Source: Ancylostoma caninum
Lineage: Eukaryota > Nematoda > Chromadorea > Rhabditida > Ancylostomatidae
Reading direction: 5' to 3'
Assembly (NCBI GenBank): GCA_037903475.1
Contig: JBAJFG010000172.1
Span: 992,001-1,056,000, forward strand
DNA: 64,000 nucleotides
Notes under the pieces: generated by a model
What the model was told of the DNA's origin: nothing
The model's database searches: none
Seen by the model: the letters and a program-made list of their open reading frames with translations, nothing else
Shown here: piece after piece, positions 38,461 through 50,402 of the stretch
Position numbering within the stretch: the first letter of the stretch is position 1
How the letters are laid out: each line of letters opens with the position of its first letter
Program-made: the position numbers and the translations under genes

Positions 38461-41440
38461 TGCTGTACTTGGGGCCTGGGTTTTGTTTTTATACCACGTT
38501 CCTTAATCATTAGTGCTTAGCTCCATTTTGCTTGCTTTCTAAAAATTGAGGTACAATTATTGAAACGCGAGAAACAGTGGAAGAGAAGAGAAATAAAACA
38601 GAAGAAAATATGAGTCGTTTCACAACTGTCTTCAAAGGAATCCCATTTTTCTACCCCCCCCCCCCCCTCCTCCTCGAGGCTCATAATTAGGTCAGTTCAC
38701 TGATGTAAGGTACATAGAAACAAATAAATACCTGTGCAATTTTTACCAGGGCCAACTTGATGACTGTACAGTAGCGACCAAAACCTCTTCGAAAAGCCCA
38801 GTGCTTCACTCGGTGCTTCATTATTGCGCTGCGAAAGCCATACTAAGGCCAAAATAGAGGACAAAAAAGGCTCTATCGAGTTTTTCCCGTGCAAATTGGA
38901 GCAATCATCAGGAAAATTTCTAATTGCGCTCTCTGCTTCTTTCAAGCAGCTATTGCATAGTGACCGGTTCCTGCTAATTTGGGTATGTCCAGTCCTACAA
39001 ATCACCAAAGATCAGCAGAATTTCTTTTGGTTCATTTCGATCGCGCCAAGATGGTTTGAAGGGGTTTCTTCAGGGATATGTGAGCAGCACGATCGCAGCA
39101 CTTCCGCAAGAAGACCATAATAAATCGAGCCGCCCTCAAAATTAAGTGCTCAAACCTATCTGATGACGATGCCTTATTATCAGTCCATGAGAACGCAAAC
39201 TAACACAATAGGCTTAAATAGTGCTGATAAAACAAGGTAAGAAATCATAAACGCAATGGCTTAAATCTAAAAAAGCAATTTTATTTAGTACTTCGATTAG
39301 CCAACGCAAAGTTGTTAAAATTCAGGAAAAAAAACAAAGCATTTCCGGAAAACTCGTCTGCTCTCAGTAAATTCTTGGTAGAAGTTAGTAATAACTCAAA
39401 AAATTCTTTAAGTAGGTCTGAATCGATCTAGGCTGATAGGAATGTTCACCCTCCACGAAAGAAATTGCCAGATGTGCCACGTTCCAAACATAAAAAGAAA
39501 TTGAAGGAAATATCCTCAAGGTCATGTACTTCAAAATGAGAAAGAAACTCTGTGATGACCGATCAGGAAGTAAGAAAAAACAAGAGGATGTAAAAAGAAA
39601 AGAAACACGATGAAGCAGAAACTGTACGAAGCGAGTGGAGCTTCCACAAATGGGGAGAATCACCGCGTTGTTTTTCGATGGACGACTTCTTCATTGAAGA
39701 AGCCATTAAATCAACTACAGCGGTCTAACGTGTCGTAGACAAGGCGATTCAGAGGGCAAAAACACGGCGGCCAGACGACCCTAGCAGTCGAGGAGTGTTT
39801 GCTAAGGCAATGTGACCATGTAACGATTGCCAGGACTAGAGATCAGCCATCACATGACCAACGCTGGCGCGCCTTCCAGGAAAGAGAACTCGGATGGCGA
39901 AAACATGCCGAAATCAGGCGCTAGCCGTCTATTGATGCTTTGAATTTTGATGATGTGTGAGTTTAAACTGCACCCGCCTCACCGCCGAAAATAACATAGC
40001 AAATGATCAGTTTCGATGTATTGTTCGAAATTGCTATGTAGTCTGGAAAAAACGCGTGACCGTTGTACAGCGTGCCAACCATGTGATGAGCCTCGTGAAT
40101 TGTGCGACGACGCCGTGGTCGGGGCCAGCTGGTGGGGGTCGCCGCGTATCACACGACCGAGCGCGATCGTCACGTCGACGGCCGAGATGAAGACGAACAA
40201 GAAAACGACCCGCTGTCAATTAAGGTCATATCAAACAAACTGATTACGCGACTCTTCGAAGTATAACGCTGCAAAAAACAAGGAACACTGGAAAAAGTTC
40301 GCCGTCACGTACCATAGTACGAGTGGTGGAGTGCTTTTTCAGTTCCTCGTAGCGAATCCACAAAAGGCCACCGCTATGTTTTCCTATTCAAGACCCACTC
40401 GGAAAAGAAGCCAGAAAAGCCGTTTTCGAAGGCGTTTTAAGTAAAATTCACAGGTGGCGGTCAAACATGGATGCAACGACACCATGATGGGATCATGGAT
40501 TGACGGATTCATCATCCTGGATGTCCTGGAATCGCCTTTATGCAAGCCATAAAAGATTAATGGACGAAGAACTCGTAAAGAGAGTAAGTTACTCATGGAA
40601 CGTATGCACTCAAAAGGATATTTTTGACAAGAACTACAAGTACTTCTACTATTAAGTAAGGTAACCCTTAGAACGCCACTACTGATGGAACTTCTCCGCG
40701 CTTTGAGGAAATCAAACTCCTAGAACTCAGAGTGCCTCTATACCTCTCAAATGTAACGTCGGTTCATCATTATCTGGCTTTTTTATGGAAAGGTTAGTAA
40801 ATTTATGGACGGCTACAAAGTCTTTTCCCTACTCCTCTGGATGGAATCGGTGGATATTCGAAGTCATTCTGCAATCCAAGTGCTCATCGTGGATCTATCC
40901 AGGCAATTTCCACCCCCTAACTATACGTTGATTCTTGGTGAATACTCAAAATTAAACTTAGAAAAAAAACCAAATGAGTTTTTACTATATTAATTTTAGA
41001 TGAACTAGAAAAATAAACCAAAACAACAAAAATACCCCTTAATTGGGATCATTCGCCAGCACTCGAACAACCAATTTTTTTTTGGGTTCAGCGGACGGAT
41101 GGAGATACTATGGGTGGCAAATACCTTGCATAATTCTTATATTAGTACTTAGGAACGAACATCAGATTCATGGTGTGGTTACTGACATATTTAAAACATA
41201 ATTATTTAAATTTATGAAGAGCAATGATCAGGATCAAGTGAATTGGACTGAATTCGTGGTAGCATTGCGGTTACCACAAAAAAAAAAAACTTCTAGCATA
41301 GACTCCATGCACGACTGTCATTTAATCTCGGCATGTTACAAATCCGTGAAAAACATGATGAAAAACTATAGAAAAATAACGTGGGCTTTTGGCTTGATCT
41401 GCTAATGTACTTGGTCTGGTAGAGTCCACGAATTGTGTAG
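38461..41440. other. Gene-poor stretch with a GC-richer island at about 39720-40260
   Basis: The island has overlapping open frames on both strands without a recognisable domain; it stands out in base composition from the AT-rich surroundings and may be the end of a transposable element. A C run lies at about 38654. Confidence 0.35.
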
Positions 41441-41446
41441 CCATTT

Positions 41447-41492
41447 CAGGCGCTGAAGAAGGCGAAATAAGCCGAAACGTTGGCTGAGAAGG
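41447..41492 (+). repeat. Short GGC...GCC hairpin with GCCGAAACGTT tail
   Basis: CTGAAGAAGGC, a 7-nt loop, then GCCGAAACGTTGGCTGAG. A matching arrangement (GGCAGCGACGCCGAAACGTT then AGC) occurs on the minus strand near 63062-63085. This motif type recurs at ends of retroelements in other invertebrates, from general knowledge; here only the two short matches are seen. Confidence 0.4.
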
Positions 41493-42813
41493 AATAAAGA
41501 AGTTTATCAATCTCGGGTATTGTTAAACAGAAGATTTTACACGAACTTCTAGGATATTCAGTGGATGTGGACAACGACAAAATGATAAGCATGTGTGGAA
41601 AACAGTGGATAAGACGGTTGCTAGACAACGTGGTCTGCAACAGGCAAACAAACAAAAAGGATGTTTGGACAAAAAAAAGGCTTCACATGGCATTCCTCGA
41701 CGAACGCAATGAAAATTATCCGATAGAATCTGGATTAGCTCAACAGAGTTAGTGGGTGATCCGGCAGACATAAAGGTGGGGTTTGACTGAGCAAGGAAAA
41801 GCGCTCAAGCATCATCGAGCGCAGATTTTGACACCTAACCAGCCAATCCAAGCATTTTACATGGATGGGAATCACGGCTAGGACTTCATGGGTAGGTTCA
41901 ATAACATAAACGGCTCATTATTAATAAGTACGTCATGCTGGCACGAGATTGCTATGGATGAGTGACTACCTTTGCCAGAGCCATGAAAAAATAGCCAGAT
42001 ACAAATGCAGTCCCAACATATTCACTAACAATTAGTCCTTTAATGCTAAATGAATTCAAACCAAGAGCAGAAAAGAGGAATTCACCGATATCTAACCTGA
42101 TCATCCCGGTGGGTTTTAGGTGCAAGCTAGGAAAGGCCAGGTAGAAATCGCGCCATCATGGGTGGAAAGGCGCTATCCATCTGCCCCCGTAGATCAAAAT
42201 CGACTAAGGCTGAGGGTAGGCCCAAGTATGTGATCATGGTGACACCCAATACTCATCTTCAGGATCCTAGCTTCATCCGAGTGGCTTACAGTTGTCTCAG
42301 GATATAAAAATACTGGATAAGTACAAGATAGAGGTGAGAGTTGCCGGCATACTGGAGCAATTTTTGGATGAGCACCAAGGATTGTAGGCAACTTTAAGCT
42401 CTTTAACAATATTCACAAATTTTCTGGAGATACCGAAACATTCTGCTTTTGATTTCTGTTTAGAACACATGCTCAGATGTTTATAAGAAATGTCGTGACT
42501 AGGAGAGCAAATGAAAGAACAAGATGAACGAAGGAAAGGAAGAGAAAAGCGAACAAAAGGAAAAAAGTAAAAGAACGTAAATGCGCACAATTTCTGTACT
42601 CATAGAGAAACTATCGTAGCAAATCTATTTATTAATTTACTGTACATGTACCCTGTTAACATAGCTGAATTACTCCGGTTTCGTCTTTCACATCCAAGCA
42701 ATTACTTACATATTATCGTTAATCCCATGTTTTTTGGCGATGTACTTATAATCTCGATCCATAAATTGTTGTATCCATAGATAATCATGGTGTAAACATG
42801 TATCAATAAACAC

Positions 42814-42950
42814 TCTGATAACTGTGCAGCACGAACGCAGCCCGAACGGCGTAATGGTCCGGTTAGGAACGCTAGCAGCAATGATTTCAAGTTGCTGTCA
42901 TCCTCCCCTCTGTTGCTGCCATTCCTGAGCAATTGCTGCGAAAGGGACGG
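42814..42950. repeat. Family C inverted-repeat element, one half only
   Basis: Begins TCTGATAACTGTGCAGCACG and follows the left half of the complete copy at 44670-44921 (CGTAATGGTCCGGTTAGGAA, then GCTAGCAGCAA...TTGCTGCCATTC). The right half is missing. Confidence 0.7.
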
Positions 42951-43707
42951 AAGGTAAAGTAAATATTCAGACTTTCATATTATGTTTTAAACGAGAGAAG
43001 ATCTATCAAGGTGTTCAAATGAAAAGATATACTGCTAAAGTAAAATGCTCCGAAGCAAACATTGTACTGCACAATTTTTCCTCCTACCTCTCCTAAAAAT
43101 GTCATCTGTACGTCCACATCCTTAATAAACATTACCGAAGGATTTTTCGCAATTTCACACAACATTAAGTTCACCATTCGGCGACAGCTTACGACCTTGT
43201 TTCCCTTCTAACATAAGCTGCATTTATAGTGCATCGGAGTCCGGTCCGGTCGCATAACACAAGATACGTATTGATCCTCGTCATCCGCTGATCGATACCT
43301 ATCTTTCGTTAACCGACTGGATCGGACTAAGATAAACTACAATTACAGCACTACGTCGACTGCATTAAACAACAGTACTCGCTACATTGGTTTTCAGATG
43401 GCGGAGATGCTTCAGAAATATACCAGTTAATAGGAACTTAGTAGAGGGTACTTTGGCTCTCAGAGTCTTCTCAGCTCTCCTGTGTTATCTCTTCCAAATT
43501 AATGTGACTAAATGGTGAACTAAAAAGAAACAGGAAGTAGATGACAAACAACTCTCTAGAAAATAGGCAAAAAACCATGCCACTTTGAACTTCTTTTTCG
43601 TGGTAAACCAGTTTACAACGTGCGTATCTGCACTGATGAAATTGAGCTCCATAGAACGGATGTTTCTACTATCATTCGAAAAGAAATTACCACAAGAGTA
43701 AAAGTGC

Positions 43708-43817
43708 CATATCAAAAAAGTGCAAAAAATAGATCAGTTGGCCGAAAAAGTGATGGGGTCGTAATTGCGGCCAAAGGTAGGAATGAGTGCCCTCTTCTGG
43801 GAGCTAATAAACTGTAC
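43708..43817. repeat. Family D repeat, right-hand part
   Basis: GCCATATCAAAAAAGTGCAA, then GATCAGTTGGCCGAAAAAGT, then GGTCGTAATTGCGGCCAAAG match the right halves of the copies at 45.7 and 49.1 kb. Confidence 0.65.
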
Positions 43818-44184
43818 CTACATAGCACTTAGGCACCGTAGACAGCGCACTGACTCAAAAACGACGCAAAGTCTGCGTCAGAAGCCCAAGGGATGGAGCG
43901 TTGACGAGATAACATGATGTATGTACTCTTGGTTATGTAATTCTGCGCTAATTAACAGACGCTCTACTGCCAATGAATAATTTAAGAAAATCTCTTGGGA
44001 TTCCGCGAAAATAACGATTGTTTCCGAACATGAGCACAAGCGTCCGATAATCAACGAAGAATTTTGAGTCTAATTCTGTGAAAGGGGGATCTAAAGATTC
44101 CATCGGCTGCTGAAATAAGGAGAAAGGCATGTTTATCGTGAAGGAATTTGACATGGAGCGTTGTACCTGGAAAAAAGCGCTTCA

Positions 44185-44240
44185 AGCCCTGCGATTGGTC
44201 AGCAACCTCAATCGACCAATCGTAGAGCCCTGTCTTGCCA
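44185..44240. repeat. CCAAT-containing imperfect palindrome
   Basis: CCCTGCGATTGGTCAG faces CGACCAATCGTAGAGCC. Related sequences lie at 15605-15670 and 55040-55105. Confidence 0.5.
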
Positions 44241-44669
44241 CTCTTTAGATGTCACACTCCAAATCAAAGGAACACCAGTTGTGAAGAGTGATGAAGGTTA
44301 GGAACCATCTAGTATTGTTGCTCACTTTCTGCATAGCTTGAAGAATACTCTGGCAATCCAGAAAAATCATCGAATACTCTTGTCTAATGGAAAATAGCTA
44401 TTAAATTACTCATTTGAAATTTCTAAATGATAATTTGAAGCAGCTACAACCAAAATTCCATAGAAAATCCCAGAGACAAATTTGAAAACTGCTATAGCCT
44501 GTTTCACCGAGGAACAAAGCTGAGAAGATTTTAGAGAAATAGAGAACGCGAGAAATAGCGCTGGTTTGAAGAGGCAGCCGAGAATTCGGACCATAGGCAC
44601 AAATCCTCGACTATCGTCGTTTTTGAAACGGACTATAGCAACAGTGCCCTGTTGGCAGCACGATCTACC

Positions 44670-44921
44670 TCTGATAACTGTGCAGCACGAACGCAGCCCA
44701 AAAGCCGTAATGGTTCGGTCAAAAACCCTAGCAGCAACGGTTGCCACTTGCTGCCATTCTCCCCTTGATTGCTGCCTTCCCTCAGCAATTGCTGCTAAAG
44801 GGCCGACAGATTGAGCAGCAATCGAGGCGAGGATGGCAGCAACTGGCAACCGTTGCTGCTAGGGTTTCTAACCGAACCATTACGCCGTTTGGGCTGCGTT
44901 CTTCTTGCACAGTTATCAGAG
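44670..44921. repeat. Family C inverted-repeat element, complete
   Basis: A 252-bp element with terminal inverted repeats of about 100 bp: TCTGATAACTGTGCAGCACG...CGTAATGGTTCGGTC...CTAGCAGCAACGGTTGCCA on the left mirrors TGGCAACCGTTGCTGCTAG...ACCGAACCATTACG...GCACAGTTATCAGA on the right. Short TTGCTGCC/GGCAGCAA repeats fill the centre. No coding capacity. Confidence 0.85.
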
Positions 44922-45679
44922 ACAGAGCTGAGTATATTGAGATTTAGGTATAGCTGACGTCACACGGCGAATTCGACTTTGAACGGCATGGAAGAAAAAG
45001 GAAACATGGAACAGGTGCTACAGAAACGATAGGTATTGATTCAGTTAGATGGCGACATCAGCATCATCAGGATAATACATCACCTCACCTCAGCAGACGA
45101 CTGAATCGGCCAAGTACGGGAGAGGGTCGGTGAGTAAATGGAATGATCGACAGCTCGATGGAAGAAAAATAGGGTAATCTGACATGTTCTATCGGATTCA
45201 CATCATGTTTCACATGTACTTTTTTAGATTACACATGATAACTTGTATCCTAACAGGTTTCATCCAGGAATAACGACGACATTATGACAAATGACGTCAG
45301 CAATGACGTCACGTAAAAATATGTAGAGAAGCGTTTCCCAGAAGGCGTTTGTGGGCTTCACAGAAGCCATTGAGGAGCGCTCGACTCTGTTGTCTGCACT
45401 CTCCTGACGCAATACACTATTGCACACTATCTTCGCGTGCTGTGTAATTGACCAATCACAACAATAACGAGACAGACGCAGAGAAAGTTCACACCCCTTA
45501 TTCGTCGTCTGCGCTCTTACGACTCGCATGCATCTCCCGCTGCATAGCTGGGCAATGAATCTTGTGTAGCCGTAGAAGTGCCACCACTTTCACCTTACCA
45601 TGAGGTGTACTGGGTGAAGATGAATCTACTGTCATGGCATAGTCCATATCGGCTATGAAAAGCTTTTACAGTTCATGCA

Positions 45680-45906
45680 TGGTCTGTCAGCTCGAAAAAA
45701 GCTCTTGAAGTCATTTTGTGTGCAATTTGACCGCACTTTTCTGTCTAGAAGGATATTTTAGTGAATGGCAGAAGGAAAACATCAAAATGGAAGGAATTAC
45801 ACCACATAATACCGAAAAAAGTGTAAAGAATTAGATCAGTTGGCCGACACAGTGATGAGGCCGTAATGGCAGACAAAGTCACACAACCGGTCCTCTCTGG
45901 GCTATG
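45680..45906. repeat. Family D repeat, full-length
   Basis: Starts TGGTCTGTCAGCTC, contains GAAGGAATTACACCACATAA, then AAAGTGTAAAGAATTAGATC and ends near GTCCTCTCTGGGCTATGC. Colinear with the copy at 49069-49310. Confidence 0.65.
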
Positions 45907-46269
45907 CATAAATTTAAAAGCAACACCGCTTTACGCATGTTCTACATAAATGCTTGATATGTACTCACCAATACCTTTTTATTACTCCACCTTCTGAGGT
46001 AAACGCATAGCTCAATTGAAAAATACTAAGACTCTAACCACACCAATAAAGCCAACCACTTGCCGTGGTAAGTATGTGGTTTTGAGCAAAAATGGTAGTT
46101 ATTGATTTTTTTCATGATTATTTAACGAAACCTTTATCAACCATGAAAAATATCAATATGAATTCAACACTGATCATCACATTTATCTGTTACTGCGATA
46201 GCTGACAAACATTTTACACTCTTCGTACTGGTATAAACACGTTCGGATAGAAACTGTGGTGATGTGAAG

Positions 46270-49200
46270 TTACTTGGCCCAGTCCGCCTTCGCTTTCTCC
46301 TTTCCTTCCTGAAAAAAATGGAAATAAAGAAGGCATGATGTTGTGGTAAAGGCATTCAAAAAACGCAAGTGCTGCGGCATACCCCTTCCATGGCGAATTG
46401 GTTCTTGTCGACGGTTTTCAGGTTGGAACGGAAGTCCACCTTTGCTGCTTCCTTCTTCTTCAGCTTATCGAATCTACCCTCTGTCTTTGACACCTTCTTT
46501 AGGGTTGGCTTGACGCTGAAAGATGAGGAATTTCAAGCTATAGGGGAAAAACGATATGGAAACATTCGATTTTGATTTCGTCTTCCGTGAATCACAATTC
46601 TTCACAAATATTTTTCAGTGCTTTATTTTTTTTTCGAAAATTTCGATAAATAATGAGAAACAAGTGTGCGAGGAAGGTTTGAGCAGTTGCGTAAGTCACT
46701 CCAGCCTATGGTAAACTTGCTATTTTACTACAAAAGCCTCAGAGAAAAGGATAACAAATAATAAAAGGCTTTTTTTAATAACAGAAGCACGAGTAGCCGC
46801 TAAGACGAGAACGGATCAAAGCCCGAATTCTATTATTACAGGGTAGTCAAAAGGCGAAAGGGAACAGTTCTCTCACAAACAGTGGAGCGCGCTACTATAA
46901 TTTTTCACCCATCCAGAAGTGGTTTGGTATAAAAGTTCAAGAAAAATCACCAATTATTTTCGTCATATTATAAATCTTTATAAGTTATTATCCTAGTTAG
47001 GAGAAGCCGAAGCGGAATATAATCGTTCTATGAAAGGAGCTTCTCCTTTAAAATATCCTTGAGGCCATTCTCCAAGAATATATCGCACTCACAATTTTCC
47101 ACGAAGATCGTTCACAGCAATGGTCAACTCATTGATTTCGAAATCCTTCTGTCGTACGGTGTACGAGATGTCATAGTTTTCGCTTTCCAAATCGATAAGA
47201 CGTGAACGCATCTTATTGTAGATTTCCACAAGGTCATCTGAAATATACATATGAATCGAGGGTCTGATCACCGTGACACCTGATGATCCAACCGCTGCTG
47301 TCGAGATCCGGGAGAGGAATAATTCTCTCCTGGAGAATACGTTGCCTCTCTTGTTCTTTCAACATCTGTTGCTGCTTCAGGTCTTCGGCAGCTTTCATCA
47401 TAAGAAGTTTCTGGAAAAATTACTGGTTATTTCTGACTTCTTCGCTTGTGCCTAGAGTGGTGTTCACCAACCCTGAGCTTCTTCTTCCTTTCAGGTGTGA
47501 GGAAACCCTTCTTGGCCCTCTTGGCCCTCGAGGCTTCCTCAAGCCTCTTACGCACTTCTTCCTTCTTGCGATTGCGCTCGGCAATTTTCTTGGCCTGTAA
47601 GAGGGTTACATCATTTGCCAGGAGCTTTACCGCCATAACTTGGAAGTAATAACAAAATCTAGCTCCAAACGGAAGATAACTTAGGAGTCCTGCAACCATT
47701 TAACCAAAAATCGAACATAAACTAAACATAGGATGTGACAACAGCTTCGAACTCAACCATAACTTACCTCGGCCGATCCATTAGAAGATGTTTCCTACAA
47801 TAGATTAAACGGCTAGACACATTTGTGAATTTCTTTACCTTTAAGGCCGCTAGAGTCACCTGGCATTTGCATATTCCCTAACAAAGCTATCCCAGATTAC
47901 ATATTTAGGATAGCTAAAGATTTCACGTCCATCTGTTTTTGTAGGATTCCCATCCCCGGAAGCGCATTATACGGAAGCAGTCAAGGGTTCCAAAAAATTC
48001 TAGCGTACTCATCAAGTTCCTATGCGGAGTTAAAGCTTCCTTTGAAGAATGTTCCCGAAACCTGAACAGTTTGCTCCTTTCCTTCTCATCATGGACGAAC
48101 AACTAACGAATAGGGCTTTCGGGAAAGGACAAATCCAGAGAAAGGAATGCTGTGGTTAGCTTGATATTGCACCCGCTTCTCTATCCTCTAGCCAGTTTAG
48201 TCCTTTATTGAAGCCTCCAAGCAAGGAAAGACGAATCTTCTGGAAGATGGAATGTGAAGACGAATAAGCCGTATGGTTGCGCTATCCGAGCTTCACAAGT
48301 TCCAGTATTCCAGTTATATTCGGAATTACTGATGAGTTCGAGAATATTCGCTCTACATGTTCTGCTTGAAACTCCGCCACAAACTCGATTCCTAGTGTAA
48401 GAATAGTTTGAGAACAAAAAGAAGAGAATGTTCGTTTAATGAATCCAAATGGGCAAAATTGGATAGGGCAGTTCGCGAATATTCCATGGCTTCAGTGCCC
48501 GTATTCGCGAACATTCCCGGAAAGGTACTGACCCTTCCATTTAAGATGAACGAATTTTCCAGAGTAAATTGGGTACACTTTGTTGAATCAATTCGCCCCA
48601 GTTAGTAGTCAGTAAATACAGAAATACAATACAGTTCTCCATATTCCAATGTGGTCTTCTTGACGTGTGAATTACATCAAGGCATTCATTCTGAAATAAC
48701 CAAGGAATTTATAACCATCGTGTAATTTGGCATCCAATACTAATCCCCTTTCCCAATACAATACAGAATAATAAATACAGTAAATACATGTAGTATAGCA
48801 ATGAAAGCCACATTCTGATAGAGAAACTCGTTCACCCGGTGAAAATTCTGGAACCTTCCCTGGGGACGTTCATGGATATATGCACTGGCGTGTTGCAACA
48901 CACTGGAAGGCTTCCAGAAAGCAGAAGCTCTAGAAGTTTCTTTTCAAACCTTCTTTGTCCCCCTTTTTCTATTTGTTTCGTTCTAAACAGATGACTTTGG
49001 CATCCGTATACTTTTGGGAATGAAAGCTCAACCCTCAAGCCTTCATACCTAGTCATAAAATAAATAACTATGGTCTGTTAGCCCAAAGGAGGCACTTGAG
49101 GTGATTTTGTCTGCAATTACGACTTTGTCCGCAGAATGCGTCTTGGAGGAGATTTTACTAAATGGCAGTAGGTAAACATCACAGTGATAGGAATCACACC

Positions 49201-50391
49201 ACATACATATCAAAAAAGTGTAAAAATTTGATTATTTGGCCGACTTCGGGACGAGGTCGTAATTGCGGACAAAGTCGACCCAGGTGCCACCTCTGCCCTA
49301 CCAGACTGTAAGTATTTTGTGCTGAGAGAGCTTGAAAAACTATCTGGAGTAACCATGGCGATGTTATAAGATGAGCAGAAAAAGCGTATCAATTTTTCCT
49401 GGCAAATATGAGGTTTTTCTAGAAGTTTCGCTAGTCATCTAGCTTCCAGATGTTGATAATTCACTTCAGTAGTCTACCGCTCCCACGGCATCCTTCGCAT
49501 ACCATTATGGAAACACCGACTTCTCTGATTTCATCCTATTTTAACCCTCTTCAAGTCACGATGTCCCACTCAGTGATGTACTTCATTCGAGTCAGAGAAA
49601 AAACCTCCGAGTACACCTCAACTCGAGCTCATCAAGCAATAGCTGACGATAACGCTCGAAAATCCAGCTCCCCAACTAGCTCTGGAGCACCGGCGCAAAC
49701 AAACACATCCCCCGCGCCGACTGCTCACAGCACTCTAGCGCAGTAGCTACAATCACTTAACCTATAATAACAGAGCTTTCGGTTAATAGGCATAAATAGA
49801 ACATAAAGAACGGCGCCATGTTAGGGTACTACCCTTCTAAGGGTTAGGATGACTTGGAGAAAAAATCCAGAAAGTAGGTGCTATCCGAATTTTGCTTTTC
49901 ACCTATAAAAAAGCAGTGAAAGGGAATTATAAGGATAAAACTGCTTATAATTTCACCAATTGTTCACCCTTTGGTTGAGCCATTTGTTTTTTTTCTGAGC
50001 TTTATCACCCATGTTTCACAATTTTTCTAAAAATTACTGTCCTTACCTTTAAGTTTTAACCCTCTTCGGTTCAGTCTCCCGCTCCCATGTCATGTCAGTA
50101 AACAAACAAATAAGTGAATAAATAAATAGAGATGAAATCAACCATTGTAATTTTTAGGATAATCTAATGATAGTCTTCGATTTTTCTCAGAAAATAATTA
50201 AAAGACGCCTAAGATGCCAAAGGAACTGTCGACTAAAACTGAAGAAATAGAATTTCCATATCCTAAAGTGTTAAAAAGTCGAATCCAAAAATAAAACTTG
50301 TAATTCCAGTAATCACCTCCTCCTCGTCAATGTCGCTTTCGGCGACCTGTGCTCCGCCATAGCGAAGAGATGTCTCTGGTTCCCACGCCAT
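46270..50391 (-). CDS. Troponin I (muscle thin-filament inhibitory subunit)
   Basis: Eight exons on the minus strand: 50391-50317, 47859-47839, 47794-47768, 47594-47472, 47410-47272, 47237-47093, 46515-46383, 46308-46270. Phases agree; 702 nt, 233 aa. Recognition rests on [33 protein letters not shown] and [10 protein letters not shown], the order found in nematode troponin I, which holds the thin filament off until calcium binds troponin C. The N-terminus is Glu/Asp-rich (ESDIDEEE); the middle is a Lys/Arg/Glu helix typical of the troponin C/T binding arms; the C-terminus ends [10 protein letters not shown]. Exons 2 and 3 are micro-exons of 21 and 27 nt. For exon 5, a donor 21 nt earlier (ending at 47293) is also in phase and would remove seven residues. 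Intron 1 (2.4 kb) holds a family D repeat. Confidence 0.93.
49069..49310. repeat. Family D inverted-repeat element in troponin I intron 1
   Basis: The left end TATGGTCTGTTAGCCCAAAG...TTGTCTGCAATTACGACTTT mirrors the right end AATTGCGGACAAAGTCGA...CTCTGCCCTACCAGACTGTA, giving diverged inverted repeats of about 50 bp. Confidence 0.7.
49507..49746 (+). other. 79-codon open frame opposite troponin I intron 1
   Basis: Starts [10 protein letters not shown] and ends with an Ala/Pro/Ser/Thr-rich tail. Codon use looks less AT-biased than the surroundings, but there is no known domain or flanking gene structure. Unassigned. Confidence 0.15.
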
Positions 50392-50392
50392 G

Positions 50393-50402
50393 TCTGAATT
50401 TG
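50393..50402 (-). promoter_or_regulatory. Candidate spliced-leader acceptor of troponin I
   Basis: On the minus strand CAAATTCAG is followed by AC and then the ATG at 50391. An acceptor two bases upstream of the start codon is the arrangement of a trans-spliced nematode mRNA and supports this start choice. Confidence 0.55.

Noticed and set aside
39957..40243. GC-rich overlapping frames as a gene
   Set aside because: Open on both strands through base composition; no domain, start context or splice sites.
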